Below are positions 20,945 through 29,650 of a DNA stretch of 64,000 nucleotides, one piece after another. Every line of letters begins with the position of its first letter. Position 1 is the stretch's first letter. Origin of the DNA: Streptomyces sp. HB132. GTDB lineage: Bacteria > Actinomycetota > Actinomycetes > Streptomycetales > Streptomycetaceae. The notes below the pieces were generated by a model, which searched no databases, was not told where the DNA came from, and saw nothing but the letters and a program-made list of their open reading frames with translations. The DNA lies in assembly GCF_016909575.1 (NCBI RefSeq), contig NZ_JAFBGA010000009.1, positions 186,001-250,000 of the forward strand. Reading direction: 5' to 3'. Position numbers and translations under genes: made by a program.

Positions 20945-21217
20945 GTGTCCTCTTCCATCACCACGCCCGAGGGCATCATCAACCCGCCGATTGATGAGCT
21001 CCTCGAGGCCACCGACTCGAAGTACAGCCTTGTGATCTACGCCGCCAAGCGCGCGCGCCAGATCAACGCGTACTACTCGCAGCTCGGTGAAGGCCTCCTC
21101 GAGTACGTCGGTCCGCTCGTCGACACCCACGTGCACGAGAAGCCGCTCTCGATCGCGCTCCGCGAGATCAACGCGGGCCTGCTGACCTCCGAGGCCATCG
21201 AGGGCCCCGCGCAGTAA
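20945..21217 (+). CDS. rpoZ: RNA polymerase omega subunit
   Basis: Small subunit that helps assemble and stabilise RNA polymerase through beta-prime; in Streptomyces its loss affects differentiation. The 90-residue product starts MSSSITTPEGIINPPIDELLEA. It contains the conserved YSLVIYAAKRARQIN helix and ends in the actinobacterial EKPLSIALREINAGLL block. GTG at 20945 follows GGAAGG. A terminator lies 18 bases after the stop. Confidence 0.95.
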   Translation: MSSSITTPEGIINPPIDELLEATDSKYSLVIYAAKRARQINAYYSQLGEGLLEYVGPLVDTHVHEKPLSIALREINAGLLTSEAIEGPAQ

Positions 21218-21235
21218 GCAGGAGATGCACCTTCA

Positions 21236-21272
21236 CCACAGGCCCGGCGGTCGTTGTCCGCCGGGCCTGTGG
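21236..21272 (+). terminator. Stem-loop after rpoZ
   Basis: Perfect 15-bp inverted repeat (21236-21250 and 21258-21272) with loop TCGTTGT, 18 bases after the rpoZ stop and 112 bases before coaBC. Confidence 0.8.
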
Positions 21273-21384
21273 CGTGCTCGGCCCCGGACCCGCCGGAGCG
21301 CATCCGGGACGGTGAGGCAGCATGGGAGGCGTACGTCACGAGGCCGCACGCGAGTGCGCAGGGACACGAGTGCGGGGAGACGCA

Positions 21385-22587
21385 GTGAAGAAGCCGAGGG
21401 TCGTCCTGGGGGTCAGCGGGGGCATCGCCGCGTACAAGGCGTGTGAGCTGCTGCGCAGGCTGACCGAGTCCGGCCATGACGTACGGGTCGTACCGACCGA
21501 CGCGTCGCTGAACTTCGTCGGGGCGGCCACCTGGTCGGCCCTCTCGGGGAACCCCGTGTCCACCGAGGTGTGGGAGGGCGTGCACGAGGTGCCGCACGTC
21601 CGGATCGGCCAGGCGGCCGATCTCGTCGTCGTCGCCCCCGCCACGGCCGACATGCTCGCCAAGGCGGCCCACGGCCTCGCCGACGACCTCCTGACCAACA
21701 CTCTGCTCACCGCACGCTGTCCGGTCGTCTTCGCGCCCGCGATGCACACCGAGATGTGGGAGCACCCGGCCACCCAGGAGAACGTGGCCACCCTTCGCCG
21801 TCGTGGCGCCGTCGTCATCGAGCCCGCCGTCGGCAGGCTCACCGGTGTGGACACGGGCAAGGGCAGGCTGCCGGACCCGGGGGAGATCTTCGAGGTCTGC
21901 CGGCGCGTGCTGACCCGCGGCCCCGGTGTCCCCGACCTCGCCGGCCGTCACGTGGTCATCACCGCGGGCGGCACCCGTGAACCGCTCGACCCCGTGCGCT
22001 ACCTGGGCAACCGGTCGTCGGGCAAGCAGGGGTACGCCCTCGCCCGCACCGCCGTCGCACGCGGTGCCCGGGTGACGCTGATCGAGACCGACACGGGGCT
22101 GCCCGCCCCCGCGGGCGCCGACGTCGTGCGTGCCGGGACCGCCCTCCAGCTGCGCGAGGCCGTGCTGGAGGCGGCGGCCGACGCCGATGTGGTGGTGATG
22201 GCGGCGGCGGTCGCCGACTTCCGGCCGGCCGCCTACGCGACGGGGAAGATCAAGAAGAAGGACGGCCAGGAGCCCGCCCCCGTCGAGCTCGTCCGTAATC
22301 CCGACATCCTCGCCGAGGTCGCCGCCGACCGGGCCCGACAGGGACAGCTCGTCGTCGGATTCGCGGCCGAGACCGACGACGTCCTGGTCAACGGCCGGGA
22401 GAAGCTGCGCCGCAAGGGCTGTGATCTTCTCGTCGTGAACGAGGTCGGGGAGCGCAAGACCTTCGGGTCCGAGGAGAACGAGGCGGTCGTGCTCGGGGCC
22501 GACGGCAGCGAGACCGCTGTGCCGTACGGACCCAAGGAAGCACTCGCCGACACCGTATGGGACCTGGTGTCGGCACGTTTCCGTTAG
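21385..22587 (+). CDS. coaBC: CoaBC: phosphopantothenoylcysteine decarboxylase/synthetase
   Basis: Bifunctional coenzyme A enzyme. The N-terminal flavin-dependent CoaC domain makes 4'-phosphopantetheine; the C-terminal CoaB domain ligates cysteine to phosphopantothenate. The 400-residue protein has VSGGIAAYKA (10-19), the catalytic His71 in VPHVRIGQ, ATADMLAKAAHG and the PAMHTEMW motif from residue 118. CoaB follows with GGTREPLDPVRYLGNRSSG and the KIKKKDG substrate block. GTG at 21385 is chosen for its GGGAGA site; an ATG 21 codons upstream is less likely. Confidence 0.94.
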   Translation: MKKPRVVLGVSGGIAAYKACELLRRLTESGHDVRVVPTDASLNFVGAATWSALSGNPVSTEVWEGVHEVPHVRIGQAADLVVVAPATADMLAKAAHGLADDLLTNTLLTARCPVVFAPAMHTEMWEHPATQENVATLRRRGAVVIEPAVGRLTGVDTGKGRLPDPGEIFEVCRRVLTRGPGVPDLAGRHVVITAGGTREPLDPVRYLGNRSSGKQGYALARTAVARGARVTLIETDTGLPAPAGADVVRAGTALQLREAVLEAAADADVVVMAAAVADFRPAAYATGKIKKKDGQEPAPVELVRNPDILAEVAADRARQGQLVVGFAAETDDVLVNGREKLRRKGCDLLVVNEVGERKTFGSEENEAVVLGADGSETAVPYGPKEALADTVWDLVSARFR

Positions 22588-22828
22588 ATTGCGTAGGCGC
22601 CGCTCCGACGGGAAGATCCCACGACGACCGGCCATGTCTCACTACCGGAAATGGGGGGATTGTCGTACTGACGTCAACAGTGCCGCAGGTCACAGACCTC
22701 CCAAGGGGCGAGACACGTGACCCATTCACCGGAACTGACCGATAAACTGGTCGACGGAATGTGCCGGGCGCAGCTCCCGGAGTTCCATCAATGATCAGCC
22801 AGCAGCCGCTGCAACCCCAGGGAGCGAT

Positions 22829-24037
22829 GTGTCCCGCCGTCTCTTCACCTCGGAGTCCGTTACCGAGGGCCACCCCGACAAGATCGCTGACCAGATCAGC
22901 GACACGATTCTCGACGCGCTCCTGCGTGAGGACCCCTCCTCGCGCGTCGCCGTGGAGACCCTGATCACCACTGGTCTGGTGCATGTCGCGGGTGAGGTCA
23001 CGACCAAGGCCTACGCCGACATCCCCAACCTCGTGCGCAACAAGGTGCTGGAGATCGGCTACGACTCCTCCAAGAAGGGCTTCGACGGAGCCTCCTGCGG
23101 GGTCTCGGTGTCCATCGGGGCGCAGTCCCCCGACATCGCCCAGGGCGTCGACACCGCGTACGAGAAGCGGGTCGAGGGCGATGAGGACGAGCTCGACAAG
23201 CAGGGCGCGGGCGACCAGGGGCTGATGTTCGGCTACGCCTGCGACGAGACGCCCGAGCTGATGCCGCTGCCGATCTACCTGGCGCACCGGCTCTCCCGCC
23301 GGCTGTCCGAGGTCCGCAAGAACGGCACCATCCCGTACCTGCGCCCGGACGGGAAGACCCAGGTCACCATCGAGTACGACGGTGACAAGGCCGTCCGTCT
23401 CGACACGGTCGTGGTCTCCTCGCAGCATGCCTCCGACATCGACCTGGACTCGCTGCTCGCACCCGACATCCGCGAGTTCGTCGTCGAGCACGTCCTGAAC
23501 CAGCTCATCGAGGACGGCATCAAGCTGGACACCGAGGGCTACCGCCTGCTGGTGAACCCGACCGGCCGCTTCGAGATCGGCGGCCCGATGGGCGACGCCG
23601 GCCTCACCGGCCGCAAGATCATCATCGACACCTACGGCGGCATGGCCCGTCACGGCGGCGGCGCCTTCTCCGGCAAGGACCCGTCCAAGGTCGACCGCTC
23701 GGCCGCCTACGCCATGCGCTGGGTCGCGAAGAACGTCGTCGCGGCAGGGCTCGCCGCCCGCTGCGAGGTCCAGGTCGCCTACGCGATCGGCAAGGCCGAG
23801 CCGGTGGGCCTGTTCGTCGAGACCTTCGGCACCGCCGCGGTGGACACGGAGAAGATCGAGCACGCCATCGGCGAGGTCTTCGACCTCCGCCCGGCCGCGA
23901 TCATCCGCGACCTCGACCTGCTCCGCCCGATCTACGCCCAGACGGCGGCGTACGGCCACTTCGGCCGCGAGCTCCCCGACTTCACCTGGGAGCGCACCGA
24001 CCGCGTGGACGCGCTCCGCGAGGCGGCGGGGCTGTAG
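22829..24037 (+). CDS. metK: S-adenosylmethionine synthetase
   Basis: Makes S-adenosylmethionine from methionine and ATP; in Streptomyces extra MetK stimulates antibiotic production. The 402-residue protein has VTEGHPDKI near the N-terminus, the GAGDQGLMFGYA loop and GGGAFSGKDPSKVDRS (P-loop-like ATP site). The conserved C-terminal region DLRPAAIIRDLDLLRPIYAQTAAYGHFGR ends the protein, split here by ordinary residues. GTG start follows GGGAG. The 241-base leader shows no convincing SAM riboswitch. Confidence 0.95.
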   Translation: MSRRLFTSESVTEGHPDKIADQISDTILDALLREDPSSRVAVETLITTGLVHVAGEVTTKAYADIPNLVRNKVLEIGYDSSKKGFDGASCGVSVSIGAQSPDIAQGVDTAYEKRVEGDEDELDKQGAGDQGLMFGYACDETPELMPLPIYLAHRLSRRLSEVRKNGTIPYLRPDGKTQVTIEYDGDKAVRLDTVVVSSQHASDIDLDSLLAPDIREFVVEHVLNQLIEDGIKLDTEGYRLLVNPTGRFEIGGPMGDAGLTGRKIIIDTYGGMARHGGGAFSGKDPSKVDRSAAYAMRWVAKNVVAAGLAARCEVQVAYAIGKAEPVGLFVETFGTAAVDTEKIEHAIGEVFDLRPAAIIRDLDLLRPIYAQTAAYGHFGRELPDFTWERTDRVDALREAAGL

Positions 24038-24055
24038 CACACGGGCAGTCCTTCA

Positions 24056-24097
24056 CACCGGGGCCCGGACACCGCACGAGGTGTCCGGGCCCCGGTG
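24056..24097 (+). terminator. Strong stem-loop after metK
   Basis: Perfect 18-bp inverted repeat (24056-24073 and 24080-24097) with loop GCACGA, 18 bases after the metK stop and 40 bases before priA. Confidence 0.88.
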
Positions 24098-24136
24098 CGT
24101 GCGGCCAGGTGGGCCGGGGCCCGAGGAGGCCGGGGA

Positions 24137-26311
24137 GTGTCAGTGGTGTCTGGTAGGAAGGTGGCTGTGAGCAGCGACGACGAGCGGTCCGAGGAGCCCG
24201 GGGCAGGGGCACCGGAGCAGCTTGCGCTCATCCGGGAGACGGTGCGCCGGGCCAAGGTGCCGCGCGCCAAGCCGCGGACCTGGCGGGGCGCCGCGCTCGC
24301 CGAGGAGCTGCCGGTGGCCCGCGTCCTGGTGAACAAGGGCGCGCTCCACCTCGACCAGTACTTCGACTACGCCGTACCCGAGGAGCTCGACGCCCAGGCG
24401 CAGCCCGGTGTCCGGGTCCGGGTGCGGTTCGGGGCCGGAGGGCGTCAGGTCCGCGGCGGCAGGCGTGAGGGCGGCGGGCTGATCGACGGCTTCCTGATCG
24501 AGCGGCGGGAGTCGTCGGACTACCAGGGAGCCCTGGCGGCACTCGCCTACGTCGTGTCACCCGAGCCGGTGCTCGGCCCGGAACTGCTGGAGCTCTCGAG
24601 GGCCGTGGCCGACCGTTACGCAGGGAGCCTCGCGGACGTGCTGCAGCTCGCCGTGCCGCCGAGGAACGGCCGCGCCGAGGGCAAGCCGTCGCCCGCGCCC
24701 CTGCCACCACCCCCCGCACCGTCGCCCGGCACCTGGGAGCGGTATGCCCAGGGCCCCGGATTCCTGCGGGCGCTGGCGGAAGGCGGCGCGCCCCGGGCCG
24801 TGTGGACCGCGCTGCCCGGACCGCACTGGCCCGAGGAGATCGCCCGCGCGATGGCCGCGACCCTGGCGTCCGGCCGCGGCGCGCTCGTCGTCGTACCGGA
24901 CGGACGGAGCGCGGGGCGGATCGACGCCGCGCTGAGCGCGGTGCTGGGGGAGGGGCGCCACGCGCTGCTGACCGCCGACTCCGGACCCGAGAAGCGCTAC
25001 CGGCAGTGGCTGGCGGTCAGCCGCGGCTCCGTGCGCGCGGTGGTCGGGACCAGGGCCGCGATGTTCGCGCCGGTCGCCGACCTCGGCCTGGTGGCCGTCT
25101 GGGACGACGGGGACTCCAGCCACAGCGACGACAACGCCCCCTTCCCACACGTCAGGGAGGTCCTGGAACTGCGTGCGGCGCACGGCCGATGCGCGTTCCT
25201 GCTCGGCGGGACGAACTGCACGGTGGAAGCCGCCCAGCTGGTCGAGAACGGCTGGGCCCTGTCCCTGCGCGCGGACCGTGAACAGCTGCGCACCGCGGCA
25301 CCCCTCGTGCGCACCGTCGGAGACGGAGAGCTCGCGCGGGACGGGGCCGCCCGCTCGGCGCGCCTGCCCAGCCTCGCCTGGCAGACCGTGCGGGACGGCC
25401 TGCGCAGCGGGCCCGTGCTCGTGCAGGTGCCGCGCCGGGGCTACGCGCCGAGGCTTGCCTGCGAGCGCTGCAGGGAGCCCGCGCGGTGCCGGCACTGCGC
25501 GGGGCCGCTGGAGGCACCGGACCAGCGGGATCTCAACTGCGCGTGGTGCGGCAGGGCCGAGACGGCCTGGAGCTGCGCCGCCTGCGGCGGGATGCGGCTG
25601 CGGGCCCGGATCGTCGGCGCCCGCCGGACCGCCGAGGAGCTGGGCCGGGCGTTTCCCGCCGTCCCCGTGCGGACGTCGGGCCGGGACCACGTGCTGGACT
25701 CCGTGCCGGACCAGCCCGCGCTCGTCGTCAGCACCCCCGGGGCCGAGCCCGTGGCCGAGGGGGGTTACGCGGCGGCGCTGCTGCTGGACGGCTGGGCGAT
25801 GGTCGGCCGACCCGACCTGCGGGCGGGCGAGGAGGCGCTGCGGCGCTGGACGGCCGCCGCGGCGCTGGTGCGGGGGCAGCCGGAGGGCGGCACGGTGGTG
25901 ATCGTGGCCGAGCCGACGCTGCGCCCCGTGCAGGCACTCGTCCGCTGGGACCCGGTCGGCCACGCCCGCCGCGAGCTCGCGGAACGCGCGGAGCTCGGTT
26001 TCCCGCCGGTGTCCCGGATGGCTTCGGTGACCGGCCCCCCGGAGGCGGTGGCCGCCTTCCTCGCCGGTGCGGAGCTCCCGCCCGAGGCGGAGGTCCTCGG
26101 CCCGGTCCCGGCGCCGGGAAGCGCTCCCGGCCGACCCCGCAGACAGGGGGACGCACCGCCCGGGGAGAGCTGGGAGCGGGCGCTGGTCAGGGTCCCGCCC
26201 GGGCGGGGAGCGGCCCTCGCGGCCGCACTGAAGACGGCGCAGGCCGCACGGACGGCCAGGGGCACCGGGGATCCCGTACGGATCAGGATCGATCCGCCGG
26301 ACATCGGCTGA
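24137..26311 (+). CDS. priA: Primosomal protein N' (PriA), helicase-motif-deficient
   Basis: PriA restarts collapsed replication forks. This 724-residue actinobacterial form has the N-terminal 3'-DNA-binding domain (ARVLVNKGALHLDQYFDYAVPEEL). Where helicase motif I should be there is ALVVVPDGRSAG, and WDDGDSSHSDD where DEEH should be, so ATP-driven unwinding is unlikely. The cysteine clusters CERCREPARCRHC and CAWCGRAETAWSCAAC for two structural zincs are intact. GTG at 24137 follows GGAGG by seven bases; GTG at 24167 is an alternative start. Such degenerate PriA proteins are normal in this group. Confidence 0.9.
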   Translation: MSVVSGRKVAVSSDDERSEEPGAGAPEQLALIRETVRRAKVPRAKPRTWRGAALAEELPVARVLVNKGALHLDQYFDYAVPEELDAQAQPGVRVRVRFGAGGRQVRGGRREGGGLIDGFLIERRESSDYQGALAALAYVVSPEPVLGPELLELSRAVADRYAGSLADVLQLAVPPRNGRAEGKPSPAPLPPPPAPSPGTWERYAQGPGFLRALAEGGAPRAVWTALPGPHWPEEIARAMAATLASGRGALVVVPDGRSAGRIDAALSAVLGEGRHALLTADSGPEKRYRQWLAVSRGSVRAVVGTRAAMFAPVADLGLVAVWDDGDSSHSDDNAPFPHVREVLELRAAHGRCAFLLGGTNCTVEAAQLVENGWALSLRADREQLRTAAPLVRTVGDGELARDGAARSARLPSLAWQTVRDGLRSGPVLVQVPRRGYAPRLACERCREPARCRHCAGPLEAPDQRDLNCAWCGRAETAWSCAACGGMRLRARIVGARRTAEELGRAFPAVPVRTSGRDHVLDSVPDQPALVVSTPGAEPVAEGGYAAALLLDGWAMVGRPDLRAGEEALRRWTAAAALVRGQPEGGTVVIVAEPTLRPVQALVRWDPVGHARRELAERAELGFPPVSRMASVTGPPEAVAAFLAGAELPPEAEVLGPVPAPGSAPGRPRRQGDAPPGESWERALVRVPPGRGAALAAALKTAQAARTARGTGDPVRIRIDPPDIG

Positions 26312-26380
26312 GACGGCCCGCGCGGGCACACGGTGTCAGCGGGGGTTCACGCCGCCCGGCGGCCCTCCGCGCGCTCGGCG

Positions 26381-26893
26381 TCAGCCGTTGCGCGGGCCGG
26401 GGAAGGCGCCGGGGCGCTCCGACGGCTGCGGCGGCATGGACCGGGCCGCGGGCACGGCGGGAAGCGCGGGGGAGGGGCTCGGCTCGGCGGCCACCGCATG
26501 GTTGGCGTTCTCCGGAGCGGTCTCCGGCGCCCCCGGCTGCGGGGTGGAGCGGCGTGCGCCGTAGCGGCGGTGCACCGCCTGCTTGGTGACCCCGAGGGCG
26601 GAGCCCACCGCGTCCCACGAGAAGCCCAGCGAGCGGTCGAAGTCCACCGCCGCGGTCACCAGCGTCTCCACGCTGTCCCGCAGTTCCTGGGCGAGCCGTA
26701 CCGTCGGGGCCGGAGCCCTGCCGTAGACGACGAAGCCCGCGGACGGGCCGGAGCGGCGCGGACGGTAGACGTTGCCCAGCTGCGCAGTGAGGGTACGTAG
26801 CGCGTCCACCTGCCGCCTGACCCGCTCGATGTCCCGCACCAACAGGTGCAGACTGGCGCGTGCTTGAGCGTCGTGGGTTGCGTGGTCGGCCAT
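26381..26893 (-). CDS. Helix-turn-helix protein of unknown function
   Basis: A 170-residue protein. Residues 1-50 form a predicted helical segment (HLLVRDIERVRRQVDALRTLTAQL). A central block, AQELRDSVETLVTAAVDFDRSLG, leads into an HTH-like WDAVGSALGVTKQAVHRRYG at about residues 91-110. The C-terminal 60 residues are Pro/Ala-rich and probably disordered. It may bind DNA; targets are unknown. ATG at 26893 was preferred to an upstream in-frame start. It is divergent from fmt and convergent with priA. Confidence 0.75.
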   Translation of the reverse strand: MADHATHDAQARASLHLLVRDIERVRRQVDALRTLTAQLGNVYRPRRSGPSAGFVVYGRAPAPTVRLAQELRDSVETLVTAAVDFDRSLGFSWDAVGSALGVTKQAVHRRYGARRSTPQPGAPETAPENANHAVAAEPSPSPALPAVPAARSMPPQPSERPGAFPGPRNG

Positions 26894-27002
26894 GAACAAG
26901 CCTCTCGAACCGGCGTTGACAGGGATCCGGACCGCGTGGGGCGGTCCACTTCGGTCAATTTCACTTGACCAACGCGTCACCCGGCCATCTGGTCACGCTA
27001 CG

Positions 27003-27052
27003 GGGGGCGTACGCGCACGTGCGCGGGGGCGCGCGAGCGTGCGTACGCCCCC
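27003..27052. repeat. Long GC-rich inverted repeat between HTH gene and fmt
   Basis: Arms GGGGGCGTACGC (27003-27014) and GCGTACGCCCCC (27041-27052) enclose a 26-base loop that can pair further internally. It lies in the 261-base divergent intergenic region, about 100 bases from either gene. Possible cruciform, operator or RNA hairpin. Confidence 0.55.
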
Positions 27053-27154
27053 GTTCTCCGCGTGCCCCGGCCGTGGGGCGGCCGTGGGGGCCACCCCCTA
27101 GACTGGTGTGCTGCTCGCCACGTACGTACCGGCCCGAGAGGCAGTCCGCCACCC

Positions 27155-28087
27155 ATGAAGCTCGTCTTCGCAGGCACCCCCGAGGTCGCCGTTCCCGCTC
27201 TGGACGCCCTGATCGCCTCCGACCGCCACGAGGTGGCCGCCGTGGTGACCCGCCCCGACGCGCCGGCCGGGCGCGGACGGCGGCTCATCGCGAGTCCCGT
27301 GGCCGAGCGCGCCGAGGAGGCCGGCATCGAGGTGCTCAAGCCCGCCCGGCCGCGTGACGAGGAATTCCTGGCGCGGCTGCGGGAGATCGCGCCGGACTGC
27401 TGCCCCGTCGTCGCGTACGGCGCGCTGCTGCCCAAGGTGGCGCTCGCGGTCCCCGCGCGGGGCTGGGTCAACCTGCACTTCTCGCTGCTGCCCGCCTGGC
27501 GGGGGGCCGCGCCCGTGCAGCACGCGGTGATGGCCGGGGACGAGGTCACCGGCGCGTCGACCTTCCTGATCGAGGAGGGGCTGGATTCCGGACCTGTGTA
27601 CGGCGTCCTGACCGAGGAAATCCGGCCCACCGACACCAGCGGTGACCTGCTCACCCGGCTCGCCTTCGCCGGTGCCGGACTGCTCGCGGCGACCATGGAC
27701 GGCATCGAGGACGGCACCCTGCACGCCGTCCCGCAGCCCGCCGAGGGCGTCACCCTCGCGCCCAAGATCTCCGTCGAGGACGCCCAGGTGCAGTGGTCCG
27801 CGCCCGCCCTGCGGGTCGACCGTGTGGTGCGCGGCTGCACCCCCGCCCCGGGCGCGTGGACCCTCTTCCGCGGCGAGCGCCTCAAGCTGGTCCAGGCCGT
27901 GCCCGTCCTGGACCGCACCGATCTGGCCCCCGGCGAGCTGGCCGTGGGCAAGAACAACGTGTACGCGGGCACCGGCTCGCACGCCGTCGAGCTGCTCTGG
28001 GTCCAGCCCCAGGGCAAGAAGCCGATGCGGGCCGCCGACTGGGCCCGCGGCGTGCGCATCGTCCACGGGGAGCTGCTGGGCCTCTGA
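27155..28087 (+). CDS. fmt: Methionyl-tRNA formyltransferase
   Basis: Formylates initiator Met-tRNA with 10-formyl-THF. The 310-residue protein has the N-terminal VFAGTPEVAVPAL fold, the catalytic set N106, H108 (in VNLHFSLLPAWRG) and D144 (EEGLDSGPV). The C-terminal tRNA-binding OB domain (VRGCTPAPGAWTLFRGERLK) follows. The start ATG is at 27155. It is followed after 91 bases by rsmB, a common pairing. Confidence 0.95.
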   Translation: MKLVFAGTPEVAVPALDALIASDRHEVAAVVTRPDAPAGRGRRLIASPVAERAEEAGIEVLKPARPRDEEFLARLREIAPDCCPVVAYGALLPKVALAVPARGWVNLHFSLLPAWRGAAPVQHAVMAGDEVTGASTFLIEEGLDSGPVYGVLTEEIRPTDTSGDLLTRLAFAGAGLLAATMDGIEDGTLHAVPQPAEGVTLAPKISVEDAQVQWSAPALRVDRVVRGCTPAPGAWTLFRGERLKLVQAVPVLDRTDLAPGELAVGKNNVYAGTGSHAVELLWVQPQGKKPMRAADWARGVRIVHGELLGL

Positions 28088-28178
28088 GGCCGCGCGCACG
28101 GCCCCGGGGCCGGGGCCGTGCCGCGCGACGTACGCTGGACGGGTTCGCCCCCCTCACCATCAGCGGAGCACCTTTCAC

Positions 28179-29612
28179 GTGAACGACCAGCAGCGTCGCC
28201 GTCCCGCCAAGCCGCACCGCCGTCCTCAGAAGGACCCGGTCCGCTTCCTCGCCTTCGAGGTGCTCAGGGCCGTCGACGAGCGCGACGCCTACGCCAACCT
28301 CGTCCTCCCTCCGTTGCTGAAGAAGGCACGCGCCAAGGGCGACTTCGACGGCAGGGACGCGGCGCTGGCGACCGAGCTGGTCTACGGGACCCTCCGCCGT
28401 CAGGGCACCTACGACGCGATCGTCGCCGCCTGCATCGACCGGCCGCTGCGCGAGGTCGACCCGCCGGTGCTCGACGTGCTCAACATGGGTGTCCACCAAC
28501 TGCTCGGCACCCGCATCCCGACGCACGCGGCCGTCTCGGCCAGCGTGGAACTGGCGCGGGTGGTGCTGGGCGAGGGCCGCGCGAAGTTCGTCAACGCGGT
28601 GCTGCGCAAGGTCACCGCGCACGACCTCGACGCATGGGTGGAGCGCGTCGCACCGTCGTACGACGACGACGCCGAGCAGCACCTCTCCGTCGTCCACTCC
28701 CACCCCCGCTGGATCGTCTCGGCGCTCTGGGACGCCCTGGGCGGCGGACGCGCGGGGATCGAGGACCTGCTGGAGGCGGACAACGAGCGCCCCGAGGTGA
28801 CGTTGGTCGCCCGCCCCGGCCGCTCGACCACCGATGAACTGCTGGACGCCCTCGGCGAGGAGAGCGGCCTTCCCGGCCGCTGGTCGCCGTACGCCGTGCG
28901 GATGGCCGAGGGCGGCGAGCCCGGCGCCCTGGCCGCCGTGCGGGACGGCAGCGCCGGTGTGCAGGACGAGGGCAGCCAGCTCGTCGCCGCCGCCCTGGCC
29001 GCCGCACCGGTCGAGGGCGAGGACACCCGGTGGCTCGACGGCTGCGCGGGCCCCGGCGGCAAGGCCGCGCTGCTCGCCGCACTCGCCGCCGGACGCGGCG
29101 CGACGCTGCTCGCCGCGGAGAAGCAGCCGCACCGCGCCCGGCTCGTCGAGCGGGCGCTGGCCGGCAACCCGGGGCCGTACCAGGTGATCACCGCCGACGG
29201 GACCCGGCCGCCGTGGCAGCCCGGCTCCTTCGACCGGGTCCTCATGGACGTGCCCTGCTCCGGCCTCGGCGCGCTGCGCAGGCGTCCGGAGGCCCGCTGG
29301 CGGCGCCGCGCGGAGGACCTGGAGAGCTTCGCACCCCTGCAACGGGGTCTGCTGCGCGAGGCGTTGAAGGCCGTACGCGTCGGCGGGGTCGTCGGCTACG
29401 CGACCTGCTCGCCGCACCTCGCGGAGACCAGGGTCGTCGTCGAGGACGTGCTCAAGGGACGCGGCGGAGCCGCCCCCGAGGCGGAGTGGATCGACGCCCG
29501 GCCGCTGCTCCCGGGTGTGCCCGCGCTCGGCGACGGGCCGGACGTGCAGCTGTGGCCGCATCTGCACGGCACGGACGCGATGTACCTCGCCCTGCTGCGC
29601 CGCACGGGCTGA
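28179..29612 (+). CDS. rsmB: 16S rRNA m5C967 methyltransferase RsmB
   Basis: SAM-dependent methyltransferase of 16S rRNA. The 477-residue protein has an N-terminal NusB-like RNA-binding domain (FLAFEVLRAVDERDAYANLVLP) and a C-terminal Rossmann domain. The latter shows LDGCAGPGGK (SAM site, 286-295), VLMDVPCSG with Cys360, and GYATCSPHLAETR with Cys410; the paired cysteines are the m5C methylation signature. GTG at 28179. Confidence 0.94.
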   Translation: MNDQQRRRPAKPHRRPQKDPVRFLAFEVLRAVDERDAYANLVLPPLLKKARAKGDFDGRDAALATELVYGTLRRQGTYDAIVAACIDRPLREVDPPVLDVLNMGVHQLLGTRIPTHAAVSASVELARVVLGEGRAKFVNAVLRKVTAHDLDAWVERVAPSYDDDAEQHLSVVHSHPRWIVSALWDALGGGRAGIEDLLEADNERPEVTLVARPGRSTTDELLDALGEESGLPGRWSPYAVRMAEGGEPGALAAVRDGSAGVQDEGSQLVAAALAAAPVEGEDTRWLDGCAGPGGKAALLAALAAGRGATLLAAEKQPHRARLVERALAGNPGPYQVITADGTRPPWQPGSFDRVLMDVPCSGLGALRRRPEARWRRRAEDLESFAPLQRGLLREALKAVRVGGVVGYATCSPHLAETRVVVEDVLKGRGGAAPEAEWIDARPLLPGVPALGDGPDVQLWPHLHGTDAMYLALLRRTG

Positions 29613-29650
29613 CCCGGCGGCGCAGCCCGAGTGGCCGGCGGGGGCGGCCG

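Noticed and set aside
22741..22828. Possible SAM riboswitch before metK (GCAACCCC after a GATCAGCCAGCAGCCG stretch)
   Set aside because: The GCAACC-like motif is only 12 bases from the start codon, leaving no room for the rest of an aptamer, and other conserved blocks are missing.
22388..24040. A 550-codon minus-strand frame across the metK region
   Set aside because: Third-position GC bias fits the metK strand; the translated protein has no recognisable domain.
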